A stretch of DNA of 64,000 nucleotides, taken from NCBI GenBank assembly GCA_020072815.1, contig JAIQGE010000009.1, positions 62,001-126,000 of the forward strand. The letters are read 5' to 3'. Made by a program: the position numbers and the translations under genes. Of the stretch, positions 34,469 to 44,289 are shown piece after piece. Below the pieces are notes generated by a model that saw nothing but the letters and a program-made list of their open reading frames with translations, had not been told where the DNA came from and did not search any database. Positions within the stretch are counted from its first letter, which is position 1; every line of letters begins with the position of its first letter. Origin of the DNA: Terriglobia bacterium. Lineage in GTDB: Bacteria; Acidobacteriota; Terriglobia; Terriglobales; Acidobacteriaceae.

Positions 34469-34903
34469 TTACACGCGTGAATGATCGGGACGCCAGTCGG
34501 TGACGGCTTTCTTGATGTCAGTGCGGCTGAGCTTTTCGTCCAAGGCGCGCTGGACCAGAGCGGGCAGCTCCGCGTCACCGGCAAAACGCAGGCCGACAAA
34601 CTGCGTGTCCGTGAGTTCGCCGATGCGCGAACACAACGGTTCCGGCAGCACGGATTGCAGCCGGACGCGTTCTTCCACCCGGATGATGCGGTCCTGGAGA
34701 TGGGTGGCGTAATTGCGCATGCGGGCGGCCCCAACCAGCAGCGCCACGGACAGGACAAGCAGCCACGTGCCGCCCAGTCCGGGGAACCGGAACAAATAGT
34801 AGGCGACCACGATCACATTGATCAACAACATGGGAAATACAAAGAAGTGAAACGACGGGTCCCACTTGGTGTGCTTGGCAAAGCTCTGCGGCGGTTGGTC
34901 CAT
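34469..34903 (-). CDS. DUF6526-like membrane protein
   Basis: A 144-residue protein; ATG 34903 has GAGGA 5 bases upstream. Two membrane spans lie at about 21-40 (FFVFPMLLINVIVVAYYLF) and 45-62 (GGTWLLVLSVALLVGAA). A cytoplasmic tail follows with RNYATHLQDRIIRVEERVRL and an acidic/basic end. Pattern and length fit the DUF6526 family seen in Acidobacteriota and Bacteroidota. Function unknown. It is divergent from glpK. Confidence 0.75.
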   Translation of the reverse strand: MDQPPQSFAKHTKWDPSFHFFVFPMLLINVIVVAYYLFRFPGLGGTWLLVLSVALLVGAARMRNYATHLQDRIIRVEERVRLQSVLPEPLCSRIGELTDTQFVGLRFAGDAELPALVQRALDEKLSRTDIKKAVTDWRPDHSRV

Positions 34904-35085
34904 AATGTCCTCACTTGGGTTTCCCCGGAGTAGATGTAAGACGAGCTTACTGGATTCAAGAAAATAACAGAGACAGCCCCTCACCACAATGGACGCAACG
35001 GGCGCACCGGAATGACAGGGCCGCCGGCCATCGGCCGCATCGAACCCGCGGTAGAATGTCACGGCAGAAGATTGCATCCATCCTC

Positions 35086-36573
35086 ATGGCGAACTACATC
35101 GCAGCTCTGGATCAGGGCACCAGCAGCACGCGCTTCATGGTGTTTGACCGCGCCGGCAAAATCGTGGGCAGCGCGCAGCGCGAACATCAGCAGATCTATC
35201 CCCAGCCGGGATGGGTGGAGCACGACGCCGAAGAAATCTGGCTGCGCACGCAGCAGGTGATGGCCGACGCGATACAGCAAAGCGGCTTGCGCGCAGCGGA
35301 CGTGGCAGCCATCGGCATCACCAACCAGCGCGAGACCACCGTGCTGTGGGACCGCAAGACGGGCGAACCTTTCGCCAACGCAATTGTCTGGCAGGACATG
35401 CGCGTGGCCGCGGACGTTGCCCGCTTGCAGCGCGATCCCGGCGAAGATTTCTTTCGCAGCCGCACCGGCCTGCCGCTTTCAACCTACTTCAGCGCGCTCA
35501 AAATCCGCTGGCTGCTGGAAAATGTTCCTGGACTTCGCGCCCGGGCGGAAGCCGGGGAAGCGCTCTTCGGCAACGTGGACACATTTCTTGTGTGGCATCT
35601 GACCGGCGGCGAGCACGTAACCGATGTTACCAACGCCAGTCGCACGCAACTGATGAACCTGCAAACCCTCGACTGGGACCCCGAGTTGCTTCGCGCGTTT
35701 CAGGTGCCGGAGAAAATTCTGCCGCGCATCGCTTCCAGCAGTGAAATTTATGGACGCGTGGCGGAAGGCCCGCTGGCTGGCGTCGCTGTGGCGGGAATTT
35801 TGGGCGACCAGCAGGCAGCGCTGGTCGGCCAAACATGTTTTGCTCGCGGCGAAGCCAAGAACACTTACGGTACCGGTTGCTTCCTGCTGATGAACACCGG
35901 CGAGCGTCCTGTGGTTTCGCGCCATGGGCTGCTCACCACCGTGGCCTACAAACTGGGCGCCCAGCCCGCGGTGTACGCGCTGGAAGGCAGCGTGGCCATC
36001 GCCGGCGCCCTGGTGCAATGGCTGCGCGACAACCTAGACATGTTCGAGAGCAGCGCGGAAATTGAAGTTCTGGCGCGGGCCGTCAGCGATAACGGCGGCG
36101 TTTACTTTGTACCCGCGTTCTCCGGCCTGTACGCGCCGTACTGGAACAGTAACGCGCGCGGCATCATCGCCGGGCTTACGCGCTACGTGAACAAGGCGCA
36201 CATCGCCCGCGCCGCGCTGGAAGCCACCGCCTTCCAGACGCGCGACGTGGTCCAGGCCATGGAAAATGATTCCGGCATCCCCCTGGAAGTGCTGCGCGTG
36301 GACGGAGGCATGGTGGTGAACGATCTGCTCATGCAGTTCCAGGCCGACATGCTCAACCGTCCCGTGGTGCGGCCAGCGGTGAAAGAGACCACGGCGCTCG
36401 GCGCCGCCTACGCTGCCGGACTCGCCGTGGGACTCTTCAAGAGCACTGACGAACTCCGCGCGGCGTGGGCAGCCGACCACACCTGGCATCCCGCGCTGCC
36501 GGCCGACCGCCGCGAGCACATGTACCAGATGTGGAAGAAGGCGGTGAGCCGGGCGGTGGATTGGGCGGAGTAA
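35086..36573 (+). CDS. glpK: Glycerol kinase
   Basis: A 495-residue FGGY-family kinase. The N-terminal phosphate loop is [17 protein letters not shown]; substrate motifs include [10 protein letters not shown] and [11 protein letters not shown]; the family signatures are [11 protein letters not shown] and the C-terminal [21 protein letters not shown]. It phosphorylates glycerol to glycerol-3-phosphate in the cytoplasm. ATG 35086 ([11 protein letters not shown]) matches the usual N-terminus; ATG 35056 in frame would add ten residues. No glpF or glpD is adjacent. Confidence 0.96.
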   Translation: MANYIAALDQGTSSTRFMVFDRAGKIVGSAQREHQQIYPQPGWVEHDAEEIWLRTQQVMADAIQQSGLRAADVAAIGITNQRETTVLWDRKTGEPFANAIVWQDMRVAADVARLQRDPGEDFFRSRTGLPLSTYFSALKIRWLLENVPGLRARAEAGEALFGNVDTFLVWHLTGGEHVTDVTNASRTQLMNLQTLDWDPELLRAFQVPEKILPRIASSSEIYGRVAEGPLAGVAVAGILGDQQAALVGQTCFARGEAKNTYGTGCFLLMNTGERPVVSRHGLLTTVAYKLGAQPAVYALEGSVAIAGALVQWLRDNLDMFESSAEIEVLARAVSDNGGVYFVPAFSGLYAPYWNSNARGIIAGLTRYVNKAHIARAALEATAFQTRDVVQAMENDSGIPLEVLRVDGGMVVNDLLMQFQADMLNRPVVRPAVKETTALGAAYAAGLAVGLFKSTDELRAAWAADHTWHPALPADRREHMYQMWKKAVSRAVDWAE

Positions 36574-36615
36574 GCTGAGTTCAGGTCAGCGTCATCTTCA
36601 AATCTGCGTCAAGCT

Positions 36616-37272
36616 TTACCTCACCGCCCGCATCAGCAACTGGCTGCTGGTGCATTCATGCACGCTCTGCGTGCACGCCTGGTACTGTAGGTCTTTGCTC
36701 ATGCAGACTTCCATGTTCACCAACGCTCCAGAAAAGCAGGAGACACGGAACGCGTTGGCCGGGGCGTGGTTGGCATCAGCAAATGCTCTCTCGATCTGCT
36801 TGCTGGGAACTTTTTGCTCGTGGTCGAGTGTTCGGTATGGGTCGGGCACCTTCACAGCTTTAAAAGCCTGTTCCATTTTGCCGAAATAGTCTTGGGCGGA
36901 AAGGCCGCTGCACGAGCCGTGGGTCGTCCACTCGTGCTGAATCAGGCCGCGATCAGGAAAGTATTCCAGCATGTGGCGGACGGTTTCGGCGGCGACCGGG
37001 CTCACTGGGCCGCAGCTGAGCGGCGGACGGCCGGCGTTGAACTGCGGCCACAACCCATGCAACACGAACCCCACATGCCCGCCGGGCTTGCATTCGCTGG
37101 ATTTGTCCGCGGGATGGCCAGCGCAATAGTTGGGCGCCCAGGAGAGCGACAGTACGTAGTAATCAAATTTGCCGGCCTCCGGCGACGCGGCCTTTTTGCG
37201 CCGGCCTGAGCCTGCGGCTGCCGCCAGAAGAAATAAGACAAGCAAAAAAAGAAGATAAGTCCGTTTGGTCAT
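36616..37272 (-). CDS. Ribonuclease T2 family protein
   Basis: A 218-residue exported nuclease. ATG 37272 has GGAGGGG upstream and starts a signal peptide (MTKRTYLLFLLVLFLLAAAAG). Both catalytic segments of RNase T2 are present: CAS-I FVLHGLWPQ and CAS-II HEWTTHGSCSG, each with the catalytic His, plus several cysteine pairs for disulfides. It cleaves RNA outside the cytoplasm with no strong base preference in the family. It is convergent with glpK (42 bases between stops). Confidence 0.93.
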   Translation of the reverse strand: MTKRTYLLFLLVLFLLAAAAGSGRRKKAASPEAGKFDYYVLSLSWAPNYCAGHPADKSSECKPGGHVGFVLHGLWPQFNAGRPPLSCGPVSPVAAETVRHMLEYFPDRGLIQHEWTTHGSCSGLSAQDYFGKMEQAFKAVKVPDPYRTLDHEQKVPSKQIERAFADANHAPANAFRVSCFSGALVNMEVCMSKDLQYQACTQSVHECTSSQLLMRAVR

Positions 37273-37435
37273 TCGTCCCCTCCAAGATGGCAACAAAAGC
37301 CGGAACCCAAGCGCCAAGCGGCGCGTATTACTCTACGGGGCCAGCCTGGGAAATACTATAGCCTATGCGGACGCTAACCCTTCGCGCGGGCAGACGATCT
37401 AAAAACCACAGGCAGGGATGAGGGAGGAAGCCTTC

Positions 37436-39931
37436 ATGTTGACATCCGCTTTGCAGGTTTTCTTGCAGGACCTTCGCTACAGCCTGCGCCAGCTTCGCCG
37501 CACGCCGGGATTCGCCGCCGTGGCGATATTGACCCTGGCGCTGGGCATCGGCGCGAACACCGCGGTCTTCAGCGCGATGAACGCCGTCCTGCTGCGCTTC
37601 CAGCCGGTGCCTGATCCGCAGCAACTGGTCTACTTGCACACCGACGACCTTCCCCGCCACGCGTCGCAAACCGGAGAATGGACCAGCTCCTTTACCGAAT
37701 ACAGCTTTGAGCAGCTGCGCACCCGGCATGACGCGTTCTCTGACCTGATGGCGTTTGTTCCGCTGGGCATTCCGAAAGTTGCGGTGCGCTACGGCTCCGA
37801 TCCGGAAGAAGCCCAGGGCGACATGGTGAGCGGAAACTTCTTCTCCGGGTTGGGTGTGACCATGGCCCGCGGCCGCGGGTTCACGGTGGACGACGAGAAG
37901 CAGCACAGCCAGGTCGCGGTGCTGAGTGATGGCTACTGGACGCGGCGCTTCGGGCGGAATCCCTCCGTCCTGGGGCAGACGCTGTACGTGAAAGGCGTGG
38001 CCTTCACCATTGTCGGCGTCACGGGAGAGAGCTTCACCGGAGTGGAAATGACGCCAACGGACTTTTGGGTCCCGCTGCAGAACCGTCCCGACATCACGGC
38101 CTGGGGCCAGTCGACGCAGGACGGAGCCAGCCTTTACGGCGCGCCCACCTGGTGGGCCCTGATGATGATCGGCCGCCTGAAAAACGGCGTCACGGAGAAG
38201 CAGGCGGTGGCGCAACTGAATCCAGCGTTCCAGCAGATCGCCTACAACGGCATTGGGGAGCGCGATCCCAATGAAAAGGCGCCCAACCTGTATTTTTCGC
38301 CCGCGCGCGGCATCGGCAGCCGGAGTGAGCAACTGCAACGTCCGTTTGCCATGTTGATGGCCATGGTCGGCCTGGTGTTGTTGATCGCGTGCGGCAACGT
38401 GGCCATGCTTCTGCTCGCCCGGAACACCATGCGCGACCGCGAGTTCAGCCTGCGCATGTCATTGGGCGCGGGAAGAGGCCGCTTATTTCGCCAGTTGCTT
38501 ACCGAAAGCCTGATTCTGGTGGTGGCGGGCGCCGCTCTGGGATGGGGCTTTGCCCTGTGGATTGTCCGCGCGCTGGCAAGCTGGTCCACGCTGGAAGTGA
38601 GCTTTGCGCCGGACACGCGGGTGCTACTGTTTACGCTGCTGATCTCCGCGCTGGCTGCGGTGGTCTTTGGCTTGGCGCCGTTGCGGAAAGCCACCAGCCT
38701 GGGAGCCGGTATGGCTTTGAAAACCTCCGCGAGCGCATCGTCGCAAGACAGCGGAAAATCGCGCACCGCGCGCCTGGTGGTCGCCATGCAGATGGCGCTG
38801 GCGTTGGTCCTGCTGGTGGCGGCGGCGCTTTTAGTCCGCACCATGCACAATCTGGAGAACGCTGACCTGGGCATCCGCACGTCCGGCCTGCTGGTGTTCG
38901 GAGTGACGCCGCCGCAGTCGGCCAAGTCTAATGCCGAGGTCGTGCAGTTTTACCAGAGGCTGACCGAGCGCATGCGCGCGCTCCCCGGCGTGGATTCGCT
39001 CACACTGATGCAAAACCGCATCGGCTCCGGATGGGCGAACAACACCACGGCGTATATTGACGGCGCGAAGCCGGCCAGCGAAACCACCTCCATGCGCTGG
39101 AACGCCATTGGCCCTGACTACTTCCACGTGCTGGGTGCAAGCCTGGTATTGGGGCGCGATTTTACTGACGCGGATTCGGCCAGCGCGCCGAAAGTGGCCA
39201 TCATCAACCAGACGTTTGCGCAAAAGTATCTTCCCCGCGGCAATCCGCTTGGCCACATCGTCAGCCCTAACGAGGGGCCCCATGCCTTGCGCTTCACCAT
39301 CGTCGGCGTGGCCGCTGACACCAAGTACACCGGCGTGCGCGAGAGCAGCCGGCCCATGGCTTACTTCCCTTACACGCAAGTTCCCGGGATCGCGACCATG
39401 CACTTTGAGTTGCGCACGCGCAACACTCCTCTGGCCGTTCTGCCGGACGCCCAGCGCGCGGTCCACGAGTTTGGGCCTGACTTGCCTCTGCTGCAGCCCA
39501 CCACGCAACAGCAGCAGTTCCGCGAATCATTCACGGCGGAGCGTCTGTTCGCTCAGCTCTCAGTGTTCTTCGGCGTGCTGGCAGCCGTGCTGGTGGCCAC
39601 CGGCTTGTTCGGTACTCTGGCTTACCGGGTGAACCGGCGGACAGCGGAGATCGGCGTGCGCATGGCGCTGGGCGCGCAGCGCGGCCAGGTGCTGTGGATG
39701 GTCTTGCGGGAAAGCCTGGTGCTTTGCGCGATCGGCGCCGCGGTAGGACTGCCGGTGGCCTTCACCGGCGCGCGCCTGCTGCGCTCCATCCTCTTTGGCG
39801 TTGGCCCGGCGGACGCCTGGTCATTTACGGCGGCCATCGCCGGCATTGCGCTGGTGGCGCTGGTGGCCAGCTGGGTCCCGGCGCGTCGCGCATCATCCGT
39901 GGATCCCATCGTGGCCCTGCGCTACGAATAG
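37436..39931 (+). CDS. ADOP-type ABC transporter permease
   Basis: An 831-residue membrane protein. ATG 37436 has GGGAGGAAG 6 bases ahead and is preferred to ATG 37418. It is a duplicated MacB/FtsX-type permease: the N-terminal LRYSLRQLRRTPGFAAVAILTLALGIGANTAVFS span, a large periplasmic MacB core domain, an FtsX triple-span block near 310-420, then a second span, core domain and FtsX block ending in VPARRASSVDPIVALRYE. This matches the acidobacterial duplicated orphan permease family (TIGR03434), which usually lacks an adjacent ATPase, as here. The exported substrate is unknown. It is a good phylum marker. Confidence 0.95.
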   Translation: MLTSALQVFLQDLRYSLRQLRRTPGFAAVAILTLALGIGANTAVFSAMNAVLLRFQPVPDPQQLVYLHTDDLPRHASQTGEWTSSFTEYSFEQLRTRHDAFSDLMAFVPLGIPKVAVRYGSDPEEAQGDMVSGNFFSGLGVTMARGRGFTVDDEKQHSQVAVLSDGYWTRRFGRNPSVLGQTLYVKGVAFTIVGVTGESFTGVEMTPTDFWVPLQNRPDITAWGQSTQDGASLYGAPTWWALMMIGRLKNGVTEKQAVAQLNPAFQQIAYNGIGERDPNEKAPNLYFSPARGIGSRSEQLQRPFAMLMAMVGLVLLIACGNVAMLLLARNTMRDREFSLRMSLGAGRGRLFRQLLTESLILVVAGAALGWGFALWIVRALASWSTLEVSFAPDTRVLLFTLLISALAAVVFGLAPLRKATSLGAGMALKTSASASSQDSGKSRTARLVVAMQMALALVLLVAAALLVRTMHNLENADLGIRTSGLLVFGVTPPQSAKSNAEVVQFYQRLTERMRALPGVDSLTLMQNRIGSGWANNTTAYIDGAKPASETTSMRWNAIGPDYFHVLGASLVLGRDFTDADSASAPKVAIINQTFAQKYLPRGNPLGHIVSPNEGPHALRFTIVGVAADTKYTGVRESSRPMAYFPYTQVPGIATMHFELRTRNTPLAVLPDAQRAVHEFGPDLPLLQPTTQQQQFRESFTAERLFAQLSVFFGVLAAVLVATGLFGTLAYRVNRRTAEIGVRMALGAQRGQVLWMVLRESLVLCAIGAAVGLPVAFTGARLLRSILFGVGPADAWSFTAAIAGIALVALVASWVPARRASSVDPIVALRYE

Positions 39932-40078
39932 CCGGCCGCGACAGCGGCCACAGCCAAACGGGAACCTTCCCGCGCTGAGCGGTGTCCACATGTGGTTACC
40001 GCCATCATTTGCCGCATCAAAAGACCAAGAACGTTGATCCGGCGATGATACCAGGACTACCATACTCAACGGAGCCCC

Positions 40079-41581
40079 ATGAAGAGCCTCTCGCTGCTCG
40101 CTTTACTGTTGCTGGCCCAGCGCTGGAGCGCCACGGCTTCCGGCAAGATTCTGGACCGCGAAGGCAAGCCTCTGGTCAATGCGCAGGTCACCTACACCAA
40201 CATCGGCACCTATACCAACAGCCCCGGCGACGCGAAAGTACCCAGCGAGCAAAGCATAAAAATGGATGGCGGCACGGGCAAAGTGTACAAGTTCAAGACG
40301 GACAAGAAGGGCGAGTACATCGGCATAGGCGTGGGCTTCGGCGTATATCAGGTGGACATCGTAACTGCTTCCGGCGAACGAGTGTACACGGGAAGAAAAA
40401 TCATCGCTGACGCCGGGGACAAGAACGGCACCGATTTTCTCAAGATTGATCTGTCCACGGTGGCTTCCCCCGGCGCGCTGCCCGCCGGGTCAGAGACCAA
40501 TCTGGCCGCGGGCAAGAAAAGCAAGACGCAACTGGACTTGATCCGCAAAGAGAACTCCAACGCGGCCCAGATCAACCGGCTTCTATCCGCGCTGCAGACT
40601 GCGCTGGAGATCAGAGACTTCAAGAACGGCGCTGATCTTTTGCACCAGCTCATCGCGCTGGACCCCAACCGCTGGGAGTTCTACCAGAACCTGGGGACCA
40701 TCCAAGCCAACCAGATGCAATACCAGGACGCGGCGCAGACCTTCGGTACGGGCATTGAGATAGCGGAAAAAGTTTTGGCCAACGCTCCTGACGCCGCCAA
40801 GGCGCGCGCCGACATTGCCGGAATGCTGATCTACCAGGGCGATGCTTACAACCGTCTGGAGCGCGTAGACGAAGCAGTGGCGGCGTACAACAAAGCCGCG
40901 GCGATTTCGCCCGACCCGGCAACTCCTCTCTACCGCGCATGCAGCGCGCAAGCCAACCGCGGCAATCCCGAGGCGGCCATCGAGGCCTGCCAGAAGGCGA
41001 TTGCCGCCGATCCCGCACAGTGGCAGCCGTACCAGACGCTGGCCGGCATCCAGAACACCGCGGGCAAGTCGCAAGATGCGCTGGAGACATTCGATAAAGG
41101 AGTGCAGGCGGCGCGAAAAGCCCTGGCAGCCAAGCCGGATTCTGCCCGGGAAAAGAACGGGATTGGCCAGATGCTCAACGGAGAAGGCAACATCTACTCC
41201 CAGTTGAAACAATATGACCGCGCGATTGCCGCCTTCAACGAGTCGGCGAGCATGTCCGCGTACGCTGCGCTGCCCTACTTCAACCTCTGCGCCACGTATT
41301 ACAACATCAATCGCATGGAAGAGGCCGCCGCGGCCTGCGACAAGGCCACCGCATCCGACCCTTCCATGGCGGAAGCGTATTACCTCAAAGCGTCCGCCTT
41401 GTTCGGCAAAGGCGGCTTGGAAAAAGGCCGCTACTCGCCCCCGCCGGAAACTCGCGAGGCCCTGACCAAGTATCTGGCCATGTCTCCCAATGGCCTGCAC
41501 TCGGCCACCGCCAGGGAGATGCTGGAGAAAATGGACTCGGAGATGGAAACCAGCACCACCAGCCGGCCGGCGAAGAAATAG
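40079..41581 (+). CDS. Secreted TPR protein with carboxypeptidase-regulatory-like start
   Basis: A 500-residue protein with a signal peptide (MKSLSLLALLLLAQRWSATA). It is followed by a small beta domain with GKILDREGKPLVNAQVTYTNIGTY, which resembles a carboxypeptidase regulatory-like (CarboxypepD_reg) fold. From residue 190 onward there are TPR units (WEFYQNLGTIQANQMQYQDAAQTF, GDAYNRLERVDEAVAAYNKAAAISP, and two or three more). It probably serves as a scaffold in the periplasm or at the outer membrane. Such fusions are common in Acidobacteriota. Confidence 0.75.
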   Translation: MKSLSLLALLLLAQRWSATASGKILDREGKPLVNAQVTYTNIGTYTNSPGDAKVPSEQSIKMDGGTGKVYKFKTDKKGEYIGIGVGFGVYQVDIVTASGERVYTGRKIIADAGDKNGTDFLKIDLSTVASPGALPAGSETNLAAGKKSKTQLDLIRKENSNAAQINRLLSALQTALEIRDFKNGADLLHQLIALDPNRWEFYQNLGTIQANQMQYQDAAQTFGTGIEIAEKVLANAPDAAKARADIAGMLIYQGDAYNRLERVDEAVAAYNKAAAISPDPATPLYRACSAQANRGNPEAAIEACQKAIAADPAQWQPYQTLAGIQNTAGKSQDALETFDKGVQAARKALAAKPDSAREKNGIGQMLNGEGNIYSQLKQYDRAIAAFNESASMSAYAALPYFNLCATYYNINRMEEAAAACDKATASDPSMAEAYYLKASALFGKGGLEKGRYSPPPETREALTKYLAMSPNGLHSATAREMLEKMDSEMETSTTSRPAKK

Positions 41582-41700
41582 TCGCTTGACTAAGGCGCGG
41601 GCGAAACCGCCACAGTTGTCAGAACAGAGCTGCAGAATCTAGACTTGGGGCGCGTTGCTGAGGGCCCGGAACTTATGTGCCTTCCAAGCATCTAACCCTT

Positions 41701-42240
41701 ATGCCAAATTCTGAAACTGCAATCCTGGGTGGAGGCTGCTTCTGGTGTGTGGAAGCCGTCTATGACCGCCTTAAGGGAGTAAAGTCCGTGGAGTCCGGCT
41801 ACATGGGCGGCCACGTGGACAAGCCCACGTATCGCCAGGTATGCGGCGGAGACACCGGCCACGTGGAAGTAGTCCGCGTGACTTTTGATCCTCAGGAAAT
41901 CTCTTTCCCGGATGTGCTGGAAGTTTTTTTCGAAGTCCACGATCCCACCACGCTGAACCGCCAGGGCAACGACGTGGGCGCGCAATATCGCTCCGTGATT
42001 TTTTACACCTCTGACGAACAGAAGCGCCAAGCGGAGAAGGCCATTGCCGATCTGAACGCCGCGCACACATGGTCCAATCCAGTGGTCACGGCGGTCGAGC
42101 CGGCCAAAGAATTCTTTATGGCCGAGGACTATCACCAGGAATACTTCGCCAACAACGCTTACCAACCGTATTGCCAAATGGTCGTCTCGCCCAAGGTCAA
42201 GAAGTTTGAAAAGAAGTTTGCGGCGAAGATGAAAGCCTGA
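41701..42240 (+). CDS. msrA: Peptide methionine-S-sulfoxide reductase
   Basis: A 179-residue protein with the MsrA active site GGGCFWCVEAVYDRLKGV; the first Cys of CFWC is the nucleophile. It also shows SGYMGGHVDKPTYRQVCGGDTGHVEVVRVTFDP and the C-terminal EDYHQEYFANN. It reduces methionine-S-sulfoxide in proteins, with electrons from thioredoxin. ATG 41701 is preferred; a GTG at 41677 would add eight residues. The C-terminal tail is Lys-rich. No MsrB is fused or adjacent. Confidence 0.95.
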   Translation: MPNSETAILGGGCFWCVEAVYDRLKGVKSVESGYMGGHVDKPTYRQVCGGDTGHVEVVRVTFDPQEISFPDVLEVFFEVHDPTTLNRQGNDVGAQYRSVIFYTSDEQKRQAEKAIADLNAAHTWSNPVVTAVEPAKEFFMAEDYHQEYFANNAYQPYCQMVVSPKVKKFEKKFAAKMKA

Positions 42241-42325
42241 GTTCTTTCGCAAATCTTAACCCATAAAAACCACATCAGAATGGCTAAGCACGCGCAGCAT
42301 GGTGGAGATGAGCTATGCTTCCACC

Positions 42326-42940
42326 ATGCGGCCTATGCTTCCCCGCGGTGACCAGCAACTCGTACAAATCGTGGATGCCGCGCTAGCGGAAGCCGCGCGC
42401 AAGAGTGGGCCGTGGCTGGTTTGCCGCGCTGGGTGCACACAGTGCTGCGTGGGTCCGTTCCCTATCAGCCAGCTAGACGCTGCTCGGTTGCAGCGCGGAC
42501 TGGCTGATCTCAAGAAAACTGATCCGCAGCGAGCTGGTGAAGTCCGCCGTCGCGCGCGGGAGTCGGTCGCGCGGCTGGCGAAAGATTTTCCCGGCGATCC
42601 CCGCACCGGCGTTCTGAGCGACGACGAAGACGCCGAGGCCCACTTTGCTGAGTTCGCCGACGACGAAGTTTGTCCTGCGCTCGATCGGACAACCGGCATG
42701 TGCGACCTGTACGCTGCCCGTCCGATGACCTGCCGGACGTTCGGGCCTCCGGTGCGCTCCGGCCCCGAAGGAGGGCTGGGGGTCTGCGAACTCTGCTATC
42801 ACGGCGCCAGCGACGAGCAGATCGCCGCGTGTGAAATGGTCCCAGACCCGGAAGATCTGGAGTCGAAACTGCTGAAACAGTTTGAGAAGAAGACCGGCCG
42901 GCGCGGCGACACGATTGTGGCGTATTGTCTGGCCGAGTAA
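42326..42940 (+). CDS. YkgJ-type cysteine cluster protein
   Basis: A 204-residue cytoplasmic protein. The cluster CRAGCTQCCVGPFPIS near residue 32 and the later CDLYAARPMTCRTFGPP and CELCYH segments are the conserved cysteines of the YkgJ/UPF0153 family, thought to chelate zinc or iron. ATG 42326 is chosen; it lies inside a 10-bp inverted repeat (arms 42297-42306 and 42320-42329). Function is unknown. Confidence 0.82.
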   Translation: MRPMLPRGDQQLVQIVDAALAEAARKSGPWLVCRAGCTQCCVGPFPISQLDAARLQRGLADLKKTDPQRAGEVRRRARESVARLAKDFPGDPRTGVLSDDEDAEAHFAEFADDEVCPALDRTTGMCDLYAARPMTCRTFGPPVRSGPEGGLGVCELCYHGASDEQIAACEMVPDPEDLESKLLKQFEKKTGRRGDTIVAYCLAE

Positions 42941-43090
42941 GCCCGCACGGCGATTCGGCACGTCCGGCGTGAGCATTTTCGCGGTGCATCAGAGCAACTC
43001 CGCTGCCGCCCTGGCCCATCCAATGCTCACGCAACTTTTTGTTGATTTTGAGGTTAATATTATTTGGGTACCACCCATCGAGGGAGAACC

Positions 43091-43657
43091 TTGAGCACAC
43101 CGCAATTATTTTCACGTCACCGTCCACCGTTTCTGCTGAAGTCCGCGCTTGCGTCTTGCCTCTTGCTCTGCGCGATGGCTGTGCCCAGCGGCGCTCAAAG
43201 CGGCGGGAGCAGCGCCGGAGGCAATTGGAAGCAGTACGACTATGAGGACAAAATGACCGCGGCGCGCAAAGTGCGTTTTGAACTTTTTGCCGACGTGGCC
43301 GAACGCGACCGCCCTTTTCAGGCCCGGGTGGACCTGCTGTGCGAAAACGGCAAGCTGAAAGCCAGCACGTTTAGTCCCGGCGTCCGACTGGGACCGCCCG
43401 CCCATCCCGGCTTCTTTTGGCAGCCGAAGATGGAAGTGGTGGTCCGCGTGAACCAAAGCCACAGCAACCATGGCTGGAACTGGGCGCGCAACTACCTGGC
43501 GATGGACAAAGGCACCACGCGCGAACTGATCGGCGCGGAGATATTCAAGATCGAGTTTTATGGGCAAAATGGCCCGCGCATCGCCGAATTCTCGCCCGCC
43601 GGTCTCGACCTGGACCGGGTGAGGAAGGCCTGCGGCATCACGCCGAAGAAGCCGTGA
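43091..43657 (+). CDS. Secreted hypothetical protein
   Basis: A 188-residue protein. A TTG start at 43091 is chosen because AGGGAGAACC lies directly upstream; an ATG at 43064 would add nine residues. A signal peptide follows (LLKSALASCLLLCAMAVPSGAQ). The mature part has alternating beta strands (KVRFELFADVAERDRPFQARVDLLCENGKL, PKMEVVVRVNQSHSNHGWNWARNYLAMD). No family is recognised. A bidirectional terminator follows at 43766-43796. Confidence 0.65.
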   Translation: MSTPQLFSRHRPPFLLKSALASCLLLCAMAVPSGAQSGGSSAGGNWKQYDYEDKMTAARKVRFELFADVAERDRPFQARVDLLCENGKLKASTFSPGVRLGPPAHPGFFWQPKMEVVVRVNQSHSNHGWNWARNYLAMDKGTTRELIGAEIFKIEFYGQNGPRIAEFSPAGLDLDRVRKACGITPKKP

Positions 43658-43765
43658 ACGGCCGCGCAGGTGTCGCCGCCTATGGGGCTCGCATCCTTTC
43701 TTCGCACGCTGATTCCCTGGCCGTAAAGGCCAGACCTTCCACCGGATAATTCCTCGGTCAAAGGC

Positions 43766-43796
43766 AAAAACCCTGCCGGCTAGGCAGGGTTTTTTG
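43766..43796. terminator. Bidirectional intrinsic terminator
   Basis: Arms CCCTGCC (43771-43777) and GGCAGGG (43783-43789) with a GGCTA loop, flanked by AAAAA on the left and TTTTTT on the right, so it can end transcription from both sides. It sits between two convergent genes. Confidence 0.9.
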
Positions 43797-43852
43797 CATT
43801 CAGCAATCAACGGCAAAGAAGGAAGTGCAGAGCGATCCGGAGTTTTCCATCT

Positions 43853-44083
43853 TTATGCTGCTTGTTTGATTCTTCGTGCAATGGAGCTGGTGATTTCTTC
43901 CAGTTCCCGCAAAGTGCCTTCCGCCAAGTCGAGATGGGCGGCGCGGATGGCCGCGATGGGGTCGCGGGCAAAGAGTTGGGCGTTGCTTTCAGATCCAGCC
44001 AGCCAATCGGTCAACTGGCCTTCGCAACGTGAAAGTTCCTGCAAAAGGGTGTCTGGGCTTGCAAATGAGGAATTCAGGCTCAT
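43853..44083 (-). CDS. Small helical protein with DPxxAxRxAxL motif
   Basis: A 76-residue protein from ATG 44083 (MSLNSSFASPDTLLQELSRCEGQ). Its second half, FARDPIAAIRAAHLDLAEGTLRELEEI, shares the pattern DP-x2-A-x-R-x-A-x-L-(x)4-L-x2-LE with the small protein at 60246-60494. The pattern recalls leader-peptide-like helices (NHLP or Nif11 style), which is only a resemblance. No core peptide or modifying enzyme is adjacent. Confidence 0.55.
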   Translation of the reverse strand: MSLNSSFASPDTLLQELSRCEGQLTDWLAGSESNAQLFARDPIAAIRAAHLDLAEGTLRELEEITSSIARRIKQAA

Positions 44084-44289
44084 CTGTACTTCTCCGTCGG
44101 AATGCGCCCACCGTCGAAATGGGCTTTTGTGCTTAGATGCGCAATGCAAGGCAAACGGTGGGTAATCTCTCCGAAAAAATTAAGACAGATTTGTGCAGAT
44201 TATTGCGCACAGACCTGGATGACCCGGCCAGGGGCCGGAAATGCCGTTGATTCAGGACATTAGCAAGGGACGCGCCTGCGATTCGCGCT

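Noticed and set aside
37328-38338. Minus-strand frame opposite the ADOP permease
   Set aside because: Mirror of a well-supported gene; composition is Arg/His/Gln-rich without motifs.
41701-42240. MsrA motif GCFWC instead of GCFWG as an active-site change
   Set aside because: Many bacterial MsrA proteins have CFWC; the nucleophile Cys and surrounding residues are intact.
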